Shown here one piece after another: positions 54,727-63,541 of a stretch of DNA of 64,000 bases. This DNA comes from Halosolutus gelatinilyticus. Its GTDB lineage: Archaea; Halobacteriota; Halobacteria; Halobacteriales; Natrialbaceae. The stretch is from assembly GCF_023028105.1 (NCBI RefSeq), contig NZ_CP095491.1, positions 3,162,001 through 3,226,000 on the forward strand, given 5' to 3'. Positions within the stretch are counted from its first letter, which is position 1, and every line of letters begins with the position of its first letter. The notes beneath the pieces were generated by a model. That model saw only the letters and a list, made by a program, of their open reading frames with translations, made no database searches and had not been told where the DNA came from. The position numbers and the translations under genes are program-made.

Positions 54727-54803
54727 CCGACGCTGTCCGACACCGGCCGCGGGCGGTCACTCGCCCCATAGCTTCTTTTTTCGTGCCGGCCAGACACACT
54801 AGC

Positions 54804-55313
54804 GTGGTAGATACTGACTTGCGGGAAGAACAAGAACCGTTGAAAAAGGAGTACGAGAAGAACCCCGAAGCGGCCCAGATCACGCTCACCGCGACCGGCG
54901 ACGAGCAGGACGAGGACGCCCGAGCGTGTAGCGTCGACATCGGTCGCGCGATCTACGAGGCGGAGTTGCACGAAGGGGCCGGCGGCCCCGGATCGGGCGC
55001 TTGTTCCGGCGACCTCCTGCTGGGGGCGCTCGCCGCGTGCGCACAACTCACCGCCCAGGCCGTGATCGAGAACTTCGGCGTCGACGCCGACGTGAGCGTC
55101 GAGGCCGGCGGCGACCTCGACCTCCGCGGCACCATGGGCGTCGACGAGGACGTCCCGGTCGGCTTCGAGGACATCCGCCTCGACGTCTCTGTCGAGGGCG
55201 ACCTCAAGGAAGACACGAAAGCGGCGGTCGAGAAGTACACCGAACGCTACTGCGTGGTGTACCAGACGCTGGAGAATCCGCCGAGCATCGAGACGTCCTG
55301 GTCGTTCGAGTAA
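54804..55313 (+). CDS. OsmC family protein
   Basis: 169 aa from GTG 54804; an in-frame GTG at 54783 is the alternative. The two thiol residues are in GSGACSGDLLLGALAACAQLTAQAV, as in OsmC/Ohr peroxidases, although spacing is closer to the archaeal OsmC-like branch, whose substrate is unclear. Cytosolic; single gene. Confidence 0.88.
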   Translation: MVDTDLREEQEPLKKEYEKNPEAAQITLTATGDEQDEDARACSVDIGRAIYEAELHEGAGGPGSGACSGDLLLGALAACAQLTAQAVIENFGVDADVSVEAGGDLDLRGTMGVDEDVPVGFEDIRLDVSVEGDLKEDTKAAVEKYTERYCVVYQTLENPPSIETSWSFE

Positions 55314-55355
55314 CGGCGGCGCGCTACCCGGAAACCGGCGGAAAAACGGCGGCCG

Positions 55356-56399
55356 CTACTTGTAGGACAGTTCGAGATCGAGCGCCCGATCGAGCAGGTC
55401 CGCGTCGTAGTAGTCTGCGGTCTGCTCCGGCCGCGTCTCGTCGATCGCCCGGACCTGCAGGATCGTGTTCCGGAAGACCTTGAACGTGGCCTCGTCGACC
55501 ATCTGGCCGTCGAGGGTGACGGCGCCGGTGCCCTCGGCCTTGGCCGCGTTGAACCGCTCGATCTTGCTCACGTCGCGTTCCAGCTCCGCTGGCGTGGGCA
55601 TGTGGATCGTGTTGGCCTGGATCGTCTGCTTCGGGTACAGCGACCAGGAGCCGTCGAGCCCGAGGTGGGCCTCGTGTTCGACCTGGTCCGCGTAGGCGTC
55701 CGCGTTGTAGTAGGTCAGGCCGGCGCGCTCTTTGAACAGGTCGTCGAACGGCCCGCCGATCGAGAGTAACCCGGCGGCGCTGGCCTCGTTCGAGAGCTCC
55801 TCTAAGAGGGCGTCCCAGCGCGGGCGACCGTCGCCGAGGTCGCGGGCGCCGAGTTCGGCGGCGTAGTCGACGGGGCCGAACACGAGTGCGGTGAGCCGAG
55901 ACTGCTCGCCGAACCTCGAGATTTCTCGGAGGTCCGATCGTGCCCGGCCGGTCTCGACGATGATCGAGAGGCCGATCGAGCCGTCGGGATGCCCGTGTTC
56001 GGCCTCGGCTTCGGCGACGACCTCGGCGGCGCGTCGCACGTCCTCGACGCGGCCGACCTTCGGGACGACGACGCCCTCGATCTCGTCGCCGATCTCCGCG
56101 ACGAGGCGATCGGTCTGCTCGCGGCCCCGATCGCGGAACGATGCGTCCTCGTAGCTCCACTCGACGCGAGGCCAGATCTCCCCCGGGAACTCGTGTTCGG
56201 GGACGAGGTCGATCGTGTTCTCTAAGCCCTCGTCCTTCATGTTCGGCGCCGTGCCGTCTTCCATGTCGGGGACGAGCCAGTCGGGCGCCTGGAAGCCCTC
56301 GGCCTCGAGGCCGGAACGGAGGTACTTCGCCGAGTCGTCTTTCGGAACGGCGGCCGGTGCGGTCTGGAAGGTTCGACAGAGTCGGATGTCGTCGGTCAT
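55356..56399 (-). CDS. beta-methylmalyl-CoA lyase (CitE-like CoA-ester lyase)
   Basis: 347 aa from ATG 56399 (MTDDIRLCRTFQTAPAAV). HpcH/HpaI-CitE TIM barrel with DWLVPDMEDGTAPNMKDE, GVVVPKVGRVEDV, SIIVETGRA (metal-binding Glu) and FGPVDYAAELG (metal-binding Asp). It cleaves beta-methylmalyl-CoA to glyoxylate and propionyl-CoA in the methylaspartate cycle. It is the last gene of the cluster, 97 bases after the hydratase. Confidence 0.92.
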   Translation of the reverse strand: MTDDIRLCRTFQTAPAAVPKDDSAKYLRSGLEAEGFQAPDWLVPDMEDGTAPNMKDEGLENTIDLVPEHEFPGEIWPRVEWSYEDASFRDRGREQTDRLVAEIGDEIEGVVVPKVGRVEDVRRAAEVVAEAEAEHGHPDGSIGLSIIVETGRARSDLREISRFGEQSRLTALVFGPVDYAAELGARDLGDGRPRWDALLEELSNEASAAGLLSIGGPFDDLFKERAGLTYYNADAYADQVEHEAHLGLDGSWSLYPKQTIQANTIHMPTPAELERDVSKIERFNAAKAEGTGAVTLDGQMVDEATFKVFRNTILQVRAIDETRPEQTADYYDADLLDRALDLELSYK

Positions 56400-56496
56400 G
56401 TGTTCGTGGTTGCGTTGGCCGGATTCGTTGGGATCGCTGATGTCTGCGGTCGGTCGTGGTGGTCGATCGTCTCGGTTCGGACGGCGCCCGATCGGT

Positions 56497-57660
56497 TCAA
56501 TTCGGCCGCTTCTGAATCTCCGCCGTTCGCGTCCCCGAGTAGACGGGATCGTCGTCTTGGTTGAACGCGATGTGTTCGAACCGGACCGTCCCCGCCTCGT
56601 CGGTCGAGACGTCGTTCTCGGACGACATCCGAGTGCCAGTCGAGGTGTCCTCGACGCTGTCCGCGGCGGAGAGGACGCGCGTGAACGCGTAGACGGTGTC
56701 GCCGGGCGTGACGAAGGTGTGGAACTTCTCATCGTCGAAGCCCACCTCGCGCCAGGTCCGTTCGTCCGATCGGGCGTGGCCGAGCGCCGTCGATCGGGTG
56801 ACGTCGCCGTAGGTGACGATGTCGCCCGACGGTGAGTCGGCCATCACGTCGACGTTGTGGTGCTGCTTGGCGGTGTTGAGCGTCGCGAGCGGCAACGAGG
56901 CGACGGTGACGTTGTCCTGCGTGCGGCCGCGCTCGTGGCGGTAAGCGACGGCGGCGTCGCGACCCTCGGCCGCATCGAGCGCGTCGACGAAGTCCTCGAA
57001 GTAGCCGCCCTCCGGCGTGACGAATTCCGCGGGGAGGTCGGGACCGTCGTCGCCGTCTTCTTCGGCGGCTGTGGCACCACCGTCGGAGCTGCGCTCCGAC
57101 GAGGATCGCGCGCCGTCGGTACCCCCACTGCCTCCGTCGGTCGCCATCGGCTCGCGCCGCGGGATCATGTTCGTCCGTTCGTAAGTGCAAAGCACCTCGC
57201 CCGTTTCGGCGTCTTTCCCTCGTGTTCGCCAGGAGACGATGCCGTACTCCGGGCGGGAACTCGAGGTCGCTGTGCTGACCACTTCGCTCTCGACGCGGAG
57301 TTCGGTGCCCGCGTAGACGGGCGCGCCGGGGAACCGAACGTCGGTGCGGCCGAGGAAGTAGCCGCCCTTCTCGCTCAGATCCTCCACGGTGATGCCGAGC
57401 GTGGCCGCGGTGAGGTAGTCCGGGTGGATCGGCGGTTCGTCGAACCCGCGCGCGTTCGCGGCGTCGGTCCGCCAGTAGGCGGAGTCGTGGTTGAGCGTCT
57501 GACTCATCCACGCCTCGTTGCCCCACCTCGTGATGGTGAAACCGGGATCGTGTTCGATGACGTCCCCCTCTTCGAAGTTCTCGAAGTAGTTCCCCTTCTC
57601 CTTGGTCTCGACCTGTTCGATCGCCTTTGCGAATGTGTCTGGATCGGTCCAATCAGTCAT
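56497..57660 (-). CDS. mch: mesaconyl-CoA hydratase (MaoC double hot-dog)
   Basis: 387 aa. N-terminal hot-dog domain (about 20-170) and a second domain (about 225-380), joined by an Asp/Ser/Gly-rich linker (about 173-210) that is longer than usual. Hydrates mesaconyl-C1-CoA (2-methylfumaryl-CoA) to beta-methylmalyl-CoA. The start overlaps the ammonia-lyase stop by 8 bases. Confidence 0.93.
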   Translation of the reverse strand: MTDWTDPDTFAKAIEQVETKEKGNYFENFEEGDVIEHDPGFTITRWGNEAWMSQTLNHDSAYWRTDAANARGFDEPPIHPDYLTAATLGITVEDLSEKGGYFLGRTDVRFPGAPVYAGTELRVESEVVSTATSSSRPEYGIVSWRTRGKDAETGEVLCTYERTNMIPRREPMATDGGSGGTDGARSSSERSSDGGATAAEEDGDDGPDLPAEFVTPEGGYFEDFVDALDAAEGRDAAVAYRHERGRTQDNVTVASLPLATLNTAKQHHNVDVMADSPSGDIVTYGDVTRSTALGHARSDERTWREVGFDDEKFHTFVTPGDTVYAFTRVLSAADSVEDTSTGTRMSSENDVSTDEAGTVRFEHIAFNQDDDPVYSGTRTAEIQKRPN

Positions 57661-58930
57661 CTGCGGTGATCTCGTCTGTCTCAGTCGTCGTACAGTCTCG
57701 CTTCCGGCGGGCGATCGTCCGCCGCATCTCGTTCTCGACGATCATGTACCCTTCGTCGAAGCCCATGCCGGGCTTCGCGAGCACCTGCGCGGCGTTCGTC
57801 GCGAGCGCGACGTGCGCGCAGGCGCGTGCGGAGGTTTCGGTCTCGTTGCAGGTGCCGCCCAGATACGCTTGGGTCTCGGTTCCCTCGCAGTAGCGGACCG
57901 CCTGCCCGCTGCGATGGATGCCGCCCAGATCGGGCGTCTTGACCTGCACGAAATCGGCTGCCTCGGCGTCGACGAACGCCCGCACGTCCTCGACGGTGTT
58001 ACACCACTCGTCGGCGACGATGTCGACGTCGACGCCCGCCGATCGGAGCCCCTCGCGGAGTTCGACCATCGCCGCGATCTGGTCCTCGCGGCCGCCGGCG
58101 TCCATCGGCCCCTCGATCTGGATCGGGTACGGCGCGGCGGCCACCTCGATCGCGGCGAAGTAGTCGATCACCTCGTCGCGATCGTAGGGTGCGCCGAAGA
58201 GCTCGCCGATCATCCCGTACACGTCGACGTGAAACCGCGGCTCGTAGCCGTCGGGGCCGAGTTCCTGCGATCGGTCGACCAGCCACTCCACGTACTCGAT
58301 GAGGGTCTCGCCGTCCCTGCCGATCTTCTCGACGCTATTGATCAGCGCGTGCGGGAGGACGGGGACGCCCTTGACGAACATCTTCTCTGCGTTCGTGTAC
58401 CGATCGTCGCCGGACTGACCGAAGACCGGCACCGGCTCAGTCGCGGGTTCGGCGCCGAGTGCGTCGGCCAGCACGTCCGTTTTCGTCGTCCGCCGGGCCT
58501 CCGCGGCAGCGGTCAGCAGCGCCTGCGAGACGCCGTACCGGATCGCCGTGTGGAGCCGATCGCCCTCCACCTGCAACTCCTCGAGCAGTTCGGCGTTGTC
58601 GAGGAAGTCGGTCGCGTCGCGGCCGACGAGCGCCTCGGCGACGGGGCCCTCGACGACGGGCGCGTACTCCGCGGCCGTGAACAGCGGATCGCGCCCGCCG
58701 GCCCCGGAGTACTGGACCGCGGCGCAGTCGCCGCGGTGGACGGTCCTGTCCGCGAGTTCGACATCGACGACGATCGTCTCGCCCGCCTGGCGGATCTCGT
58801 CGAAGCCGTCGGTGACGGGCTCGCCGTCGTAGGTGAATCCGTCCTGCCGTGCACCGTCCTTGATCGCGCGCTGGTCGTCGAAGAAGAACCCCGAATACCC
58901 GGGGGTCGCGTGGATTGCTTCGATTTGCAT
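57653..58930 (-). CDS. mal: methylaspartate ammonia-lyase
   Basis: 425 aa, enolase superfamily. Visible marks: PVFGQSGDDRYTNAEKMFVKG, HVDVYGMIGELF, PYPIQIEGPMDAG, IVADEWCNT and the catalytic-lysine region FVQVKTPDLGG. Removes ammonia from 3-methylaspartate to give mesaconate. ATG 58930 shares one base with the mutase E stop. Confidence 0.95.
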   Translation of the reverse strand: MQIEAIHATPGYSGFFFDDQRAIKDGARQDGFTYDGEPVTDGFDEIRQAGETIVVDVELADRTVHRGDCAAVQYSGAGGRDPLFTAAEYAPVVEGPVAEALVGRDATDFLDNAELLEELQVEGDRLHTAIRYGVSQALLTAAAEARRTTKTDVLADALGAEPATEPVPVFGQSGDDRYTNAEKMFVKGVPVLPHALINSVEKIGRDGETLIEYVEWLVDRSQELGPDGYEPRFHVDVYGMIGELFGAPYDRDEVIDYFAAIEVAAAPYPIQIEGPMDAGGREDQIAAMVELREGLRSAGVDVDIVADEWCNTVEDVRAFVDAEAADFVQVKTPDLGGIHRSGQAVRYCEGTETQAYLGGTCNETETSARACAHVALATNAAQVLAKPGMGFDEGYMIVENEMRRTIARRKRDCTTTETDEITADD

Positions 58931-60363
58931 CAGACATCACCCTGGGGTCGACCGATGAGTTTTCCGTCGCTGATCGCATCGACGTCGTCGGCCACCATGC
59001 GAAACGACTGGTCGCGACCCTCCGTGGCCGCCCGCTGGGAGAGTCGCGCCTTGTGGATCTCCTTGATCTCGTCGTCCATCGCGAGGTCTGCCCACTCGTA
59101 GATGCGGACCCGACCGTCGTCGTCGCGAGCCGGCAGAACGTCGCCTCGCGCGCTGTCGCTCGGCGCGAACGGGACGTCGAGCGCGCCGGAGTCGAACGCC
59201 TTGATCGTCCCCTGAACCACGTCGCCGTCGCCGTGCTCGAAGATGGTACCCATCAGGCAGCGCGTCTCGCGCTCGATGAGACCCTGTTCCTCCCCGACGC
59301 CGTCGATGTCGATCTCCTGTTCGATCGCCATGTCGATAACTTGTCGGGTCGTGCGCAGGCCGGCGGCGTTGGCCTCCTTGGTCGGAACTCCCTGGAACTC
59401 CTGGGGCGACTTGGTGATGACTTTGTCCGGCTTCGCGATCGCAGCGGTCATCCCGCCGAGACCGATCACGCCGTTGGCGCGGGCCTCGTCGGGCGGGAAG
59501 CCGCCCATCCACTCGTGGAAGACGGTCGTGACGACGACCTCGTCGGGGAGGTGCTCCTCGCCGAGCGACCGCAGCGCCCGGAGGGCGGCGACGTCCTGGA
59601 CGACGTTACCGACCTGGCCGTAGCCGAGCGTGATGGAGCGGACGCCCTGGGTCGCCGCGAGTTGCCCCTCGACGATCATGATCGCGATCGCGATCGACGG
59701 CGGGACGAGCGTCCCGGTCAGTGGGCCGAACGGCTCGCGGTTGATCCGCACGCCGCGTTCGGTGTACGCGCCCGCGAGCCGGTCGACGAACTGCCACTTC
59801 TCGATCGTCTCCTCGAGCCCGTGGCGTTTCGTGTACGGGATGTTGTACGAGATCGGTCCGCCCTCGAAGCTCTGGAAGCCGCCGGCGAAGGTGGTCGCTG
59901 CGAGCAGCCGCGCGTCGGGGGTGCCGTGGCGGACCTCGATCGGGGCGTCGATCGAGTCGATCAGTTCGCGACAGCCCTCGACGCCGTGGTTGACGGCGGG
60001 GAACCCGTTGAGGGTATCCTCATCGGTTTCGCGGGCTTTCTCGAGTCCCTCCTGGGCCTTCTCGTACTCGTTGTCGCGCGTGTACGAGTCGATCGTCGTG
60101 GGTAGCAGGTCGGCCTGCCCCTCCCGGTGGAGGTACTCGAGGAGTTCGATCTGGTCGTCGAGCCGGGGCACCCCGGCTCGGGGCTGTAAGAGCGGCTTGG
60201 TCGCCGACTCGAGAACGTCCGCGAACCGCTTGGCGTCGGGCAGCGACTCGTGGTACGCGATCGCGTCCTCGAAGTCGACGTCCGCCCCCGTGGACCAGTC
60301 GGACCGGATCTCCTCGTCGATACGCCGTAGCTCGTCGGCGGGTATGCGTTCGTCTCGTATCAT
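58930..60363 (-). CDS. glmE: methylaspartate mutase E (epsilon) subunit
   Basis: 477 aa, the large TIM-barrel subunit of coenzyme-B12-dependent glutamate mutase. VPRLDDQIELLEYLHREGQADLLPTTIDSYTRDNEYEKA, GFPAVNHGVEGCRELID and VRHGTPDARLLAATTFAGGFQSFEGG are family marks. With GlmS it rearranges glutamate to threo-3-methylaspartate. Its ATG follows the glmS stop without any gap. Confidence 0.95.
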   Translation of the reverse strand: MIRDERIPADELRRIDEEIRSDWSTGADVDFEDAIAYHESLPDAKRFADVLESATKPLLQPRAGVPRLDDQIELLEYLHREGQADLLPTTIDSYTRDNEYEKAQEGLEKARETDEDTLNGFPAVNHGVEGCRELIDSIDAPIEVRHGTPDARLLAATTFAGGFQSFEGGPISYNIPYTKRHGLEETIEKWQFVDRLAGAYTERGVRINREPFGPLTGTLVPPSIAIAIMIVEGQLAATQGVRSITLGYGQVGNVVQDVAALRALRSLGEEHLPDEVVVTTVFHEWMGGFPPDEARANGVIGLGGMTAAIAKPDKVITKSPQEFQGVPTKEANAAGLRTTRQVIDMAIEQEIDIDGVGEEQGLIERETRCLMGTIFEHGDGDVVQGTIKAFDSGALDVPFAPSDSARGDVLPARDDDGRVRIYEWADLAMDDEIKEIHKARLSQRAATEGRDQSFRMVADDVDAISDGKLIGRPQGDV

Positions 60364-60804
60364 TTAGGAGTTGACGGTGACGCGCTTCGACTCCGTCGGA
60401 GTGATCTGGAGATCCTGTTTGAGGGCCGCGATCGCGTCCTCCGGATCGGTCTCGGAGTCGAAGACGCGATCGAACCCGAGTTCGCGGAAGGTCTCGCGGG
60501 TCCGCTCGAAGTCGTCCTGTCCGACGGCGAGGTTGCCGCCGATGTAGGTGACAGCGTCCACGTCGTGCTCCTCGAGAACCTCGTGGAAGCCCCGGCAGTC
60601 CTGCTCGGCGTGGCCGTAGAGCGAGGAGACCAGTACGGCGCCCGCGTCGTGTGCTACCGCTGCCTCGGCGAACTCCTCTTGGGAGGTCTGGACGCCGAGG
60701 TTGACGACGTCGAAGCCAGCTGCACTGAAGGCCTGCTCTAATATCGTGATGCCAACGACGTGAGCGTCGGAACCGATCACGCCGAGGACGACCGTTTGGG
60801 ACAT
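60364..60804 (-). CDS. glmS: methylaspartate mutase S (sigma) subunit, B12-binding
   Basis: 146 aa from ATG 60804 (MSQTVVLGVIGSDAHVVG); the TATA box at 60831-60838 supports this start over ATG 60813. The B12 motif is D13-x-H15-xx-G18, then SSLYGH and a GG in TYIGGNL. It is the cobalamin subunit of glutamate mutase and the first gene of the operon. Confidence 0.95.
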   Translation of the reverse strand: MSQTVVLGVIGSDAHVVGITILEQAFSAAGFDVVNLGVQTSQEEFAEAAVAHDAGAVLVSSLYGHAEQDCRGFHEVLEEHDVDAVTYIGGNLAVGQDDFERTRETFRELGFDRVFDSETDPEDAIAALKQDLQITPTESKRVTVNS

Positions 60805-60830
60805 CGTATCCAACCGATTGAGAGACGCGA

Positions 60831-60925
60831 CTATAAACTTAATGATCTTCCATGATAATATTCTTTAAGGACGTTTTCAGCCCTCGTATGGGACACAATC
60901 ACAAATCTTCATGATCTATAGTAAA
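60831..60925. promoter_or_regulatory. divergent promoter of the methylaspartate cycle with a shared motif
   Basis: TATA boxes: CTATAAAC at 60831-60838 (reads leftwards to glmS) and TCTATAGTAAA near 60915-60925 (reads rightwards to the CoA-transferase), each about 27-30 bases from its start codon. ATCTTCCATGAT (60845-60856) and ATCTTCATGAT (60905-60915) lie just upstream of the two boxes and could be one regulator's sites. Confidence 0.55.
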
Positions 60926-60945
60926 GGTTTTGGGGCTGGTTCGGA

Positions 60946-62136
60946 ATGAACGCCTACATGGGAGCACTGTCGAACCTACGCGTCCTCGACCTGACCCAGG
61001 TTCTCGCCGGTCCGTACTGTACGATGTTGCTCGCGGACATGGGCGCGGATGTTGTGAAGATCGAACGCCCCGGCGGCGACCTCATTCGATCGAACCCGCC
61101 GTTCGTCGACGATCCGGAATACGAGGCCTACGGCGGCTACTTCCAGAGCGTCAACCGCGGCAAGCGAAGCATCGAACTGAACTTCGGCGATGAGGCCGAT
61201 CGCGAGGACTTCCTCTCGCTCGTCGAGGAGGCCGACGTCGTCGTCGAGAACTACCGATCGGGGACGATGGAGAAGTACGATCTCGGCTACGAGACGCTCA
61301 GGAAGTACAATCCGGAGCTCATCTACTCCTCGATCCGCGGCTTCGGCGATCCGCGTACGGGCGAGACGCACAGGCAGGGCCAGCCCTCGTTCGATCTTAT
61401 CGCGCAGGCGCTCGGCGGCGTGATGGAGATCACGGGCCACGAGGACGGCCCCCCGACGAAGGTCGGTCCCGGAATCGGCGATCTCTTCACGGCGACGCTG
61501 AACTGCATCGGGATCCTCGCGGCGGTCAACCACCGCGAGCAAACCGGCGAGGGTCAGTACGTCGACACCGCGATGTACGACGCGATGATCAGCATGACCG
61601 AGCGGGCGATCTACCAGCAATCCTACACGGGCGAGCCGCCGTCCCGACGCGGCAACTCCCACCCGACGCTGTTCCCCTACGATGCCTTCGAGACGGCGGA
61701 CGGGCACGCGGTTATCGCCGCGTTCGGCGACAACCACTGGCGGGCGGTCTGCGAGGCGATGGATCGGCCGGATCTCGCGGCCGACTACCCCGACCCGGCC
61801 TCGCGGCTCGAGAACCGCGACGAACTGCGCGAGGAGATCGCCGCGTGGGCGGCCGACCTCGGGAACGAGGAGCTGATCGACGCGCTCGAGGGACGCGTCC
61901 CGGTCGCTCCAGTCCAGAACACGGAAGACATCTTCGAGGATCCGCACGTGCACGCACGAGAGATGCTCGTTCCGGTCGAACAGCCCGGCGCCGACGCCGA
62001 GGTCGAGATCTCGGGCTCGCCGATCAAGATGACGGCGACGAACCCGAGACCGCGCGGTCGGGCGCCGCTACTGAACGAACACCGCGAGGAGATACTGGGC
62101 GAGACGGCGGACGCGGAGCCGACGGCCGACGACTGA
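60946..62136 (+). CDS. mct: succinyl-CoA:mesaconate CoA-transferase (CaiB/BaiF family)
   Basis: 396 aa from ATG 60946 (leaderless by TATA spacing); ATG 60958 (MGALSNLRVLDL) is the alternative. Family III CoA-transferase: LDLTQVLAGPYCTMLLADMGADVVKIERPGGD at the N-terminus, catalytic Asp150 in PSFDLIAQALGG. Haloarchaeal homologues beside the mutase genes activate mesaconate with succinyl-CoA. Divergent from glmS with a shared promoter. Confidence 0.9.
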   Translation: MNAYMGALSNLRVLDLTQVLAGPYCTMLLADMGADVVKIERPGGDLIRSNPPFVDDPEYEAYGGYFQSVNRGKRSIELNFGDEADREDFLSLVEEADVVVENYRSGTMEKYDLGYETLRKYNPELIYSSIRGFGDPRTGETHRQGQPSFDLIAQALGGVMEITGHEDGPPTKVGPGIGDLFTATLNCIGILAAVNHREQTGEGQYVDTAMYDAMISMTERAIYQQSYTGEPPSRRGNSHPTLFPYDAFETADGHAVIAAFGDNHWRAVCEAMDRPDLAADYPDPASRLENRDELREEIAAWAADLGNEELIDALEGRVPVAPVQNTEDIFEDPHVHAREMLVPVEQPGADAEVEISGSPIKMTATNPRPRGRAPLLNEHREEILGETADAEPTADD

Positions 62137-62218
62137 CGGACGGCTCTCGCCGGAAGCGAGGTCGGTCGGTCCGCGGGCAAGAGTAACCCTTTTGCGCCCC
62201 CCACACACACGTCCGGGT

Positions 62219-62545
62219 ATGAGCGCGGACTGGCCACACGATCCCGACGGGGAGGAGGGAAGCGAAGGGATGCGCAAGTACGACATGGCGATCATCGCCA
62301 AGAAGATCGACGAGGAGGAGGACTTCACCCTCTCCCGCGACGAGTTCGTCGAGGAGTACGGCGACGATCCGATCCGGATCAACTACCGGACGGTCGTTCC
62401 GCTCCGGGAGATCTTCGAGTACGTCGAACCCGAGGAGTTCGAGACGATGGTCGACATGCACAAGGCCGTCGGGAACGCGATGCGCGCCGGCGGCTTCTGG
62501 GAGTACCACCCGGAAGGGTCGGATCCGGAGAAGAAACCCGCGTAA
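62219..62545 (+). CDS. DUF5785 family protein
   Basis: 108 aa from ATG 62219 (MSADWPHDPDGEEGSEGM). Compact acidic haloarchaeal protein (YDMAIIAKKIDEEEDFTLSRDEFVEEYGDDPIRINY, later FWEYHPEG). Function unknown. Confidence 0.8.
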   Translation: MSADWPHDPDGEEGSEGMRKYDMAIIAKKIDEEEDFTLSRDEFVEEYGDDPIRINYRTVVPLREIFEYVEPEEFETMVDMHKAVGNAMRAGGFWEYHPEGSDPEKKPA

Positions 62546-62681
62546 CCCGGGCGATTCCGTATTCAGTTGTGCGATCGCCCGCCCAGCGCACGATCGCGTC
62601 GATCTGTGGCCTCGTCGCGGCCGCATCACGAATCTGGATTACGTATCACTTATACGAGGCCGTTCGAAATTTTCGGGCACC

Positions 62682-63443
62682 GTGACCAACACGCAGGTAA
62701 CGCTCGTTCAGATCGACAACTACGGGCCGTGGACGGTGACGCCGGAGCCGCGCCGTGAAGCCGACCTCCAGACCCTCCAGTCTCGGCTCTACGCCGACAT
62801 CTCCCAGTTCGTCGGGAATCGCTACGGGTACGTGTTCTTCACCCGCTTCGACAATATGATCGCCGTCACGAACGGCCTCTCGCTTTCGGACCACGAACTC
62901 CTCCAGGAGTCCGTGGGGAACCGGTATCCCGTGACGCTCAGCCTCGGCGTCGCGACCGGAACGACGCCGGTGCAGGCGCTCGCCGACGCCACCTCGTTGA
63001 TTCAGAACGCCGGCAGCGCGCAGGACAAGAACCGCCGGGAGTGTCTCGAAGGTCGCGTCGTCGAAGACGAGTACCGGACCGACGGGGACGTCCAGATCGC
63101 CCACTTCGACGTGATCAACGCCACGGGCCAGTACACGGACGAACTCAACGCCTTCGACACGTTCATCGAGATCGAACAGGGGTACGCGGAACTGATGCGA
63201 CACATGCGCTACGCCCACGACAGCCTCTCGTTTTTCGTCGGCGGAGACAACGTCATCGTCGTCTGTCCCGACCTCGAGGCCGCCGACTACGAGGACGCGA
63301 TCTACCACGTCCAAGCGACAGTCGACGTCGAACTCCAGGTCGGCGTCGGCCGCGGGGCCACCGCACACGAGGCCGGAATGGGTGCGAAACACGCCCTCGA
63401 AACCTGTCGAGCCGACGGAACGAGGGTCGAACTCGACTGGTAA
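62682..63443 (+). CDS. gch3: GTP cyclohydrolase III
   Basis: 253 aa from GTG 62682 (VTNTQVTLVQIDNYGPWT). ArfA/GCH III marks: QIDNYGPWTVTPEPRREADLQTLQSRLYADISQFVG, FTRFDNMIAVTNG and GGDNVIVVCPD (metal-binding Asp). Opens GTP to 2-amino-5-formylamino-6-ribosylamino-4(3H)-pyrimidinone phosphate, the first step of archaeal riboflavin/F420 synthesis. Single gene. Confidence 0.95.
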   Translation: MTNTQVTLVQIDNYGPWTVTPEPRREADLQTLQSRLYADISQFVGNRYGYVFFTRFDNMIAVTNGLSLSDHELLQESVGNRYPVTLSLGVATGTTPVQALADATSLIQNAGSAQDKNRRECLEGRVVEDEYRTDGDVQIAHFDVINATGQYTDELNAFDTFIEIEQGYAELMRHMRYAHDSLSFFVGGDNVIVVCPDLEAADYEDAIYHVQATVDVELQVGVGRGATAHEAGMGAKHALETCRADGTRVELDW

Positions 63444-63541
63444 TCTGTCGGCTCTCTCGGGCGCAAAAACCGCCGGACGACGCCGGAATGTCGAACTTCA
63501 CTGCGTATTCTCTTAAACGTGCCGGAGGTAGCTTTTAGCCG

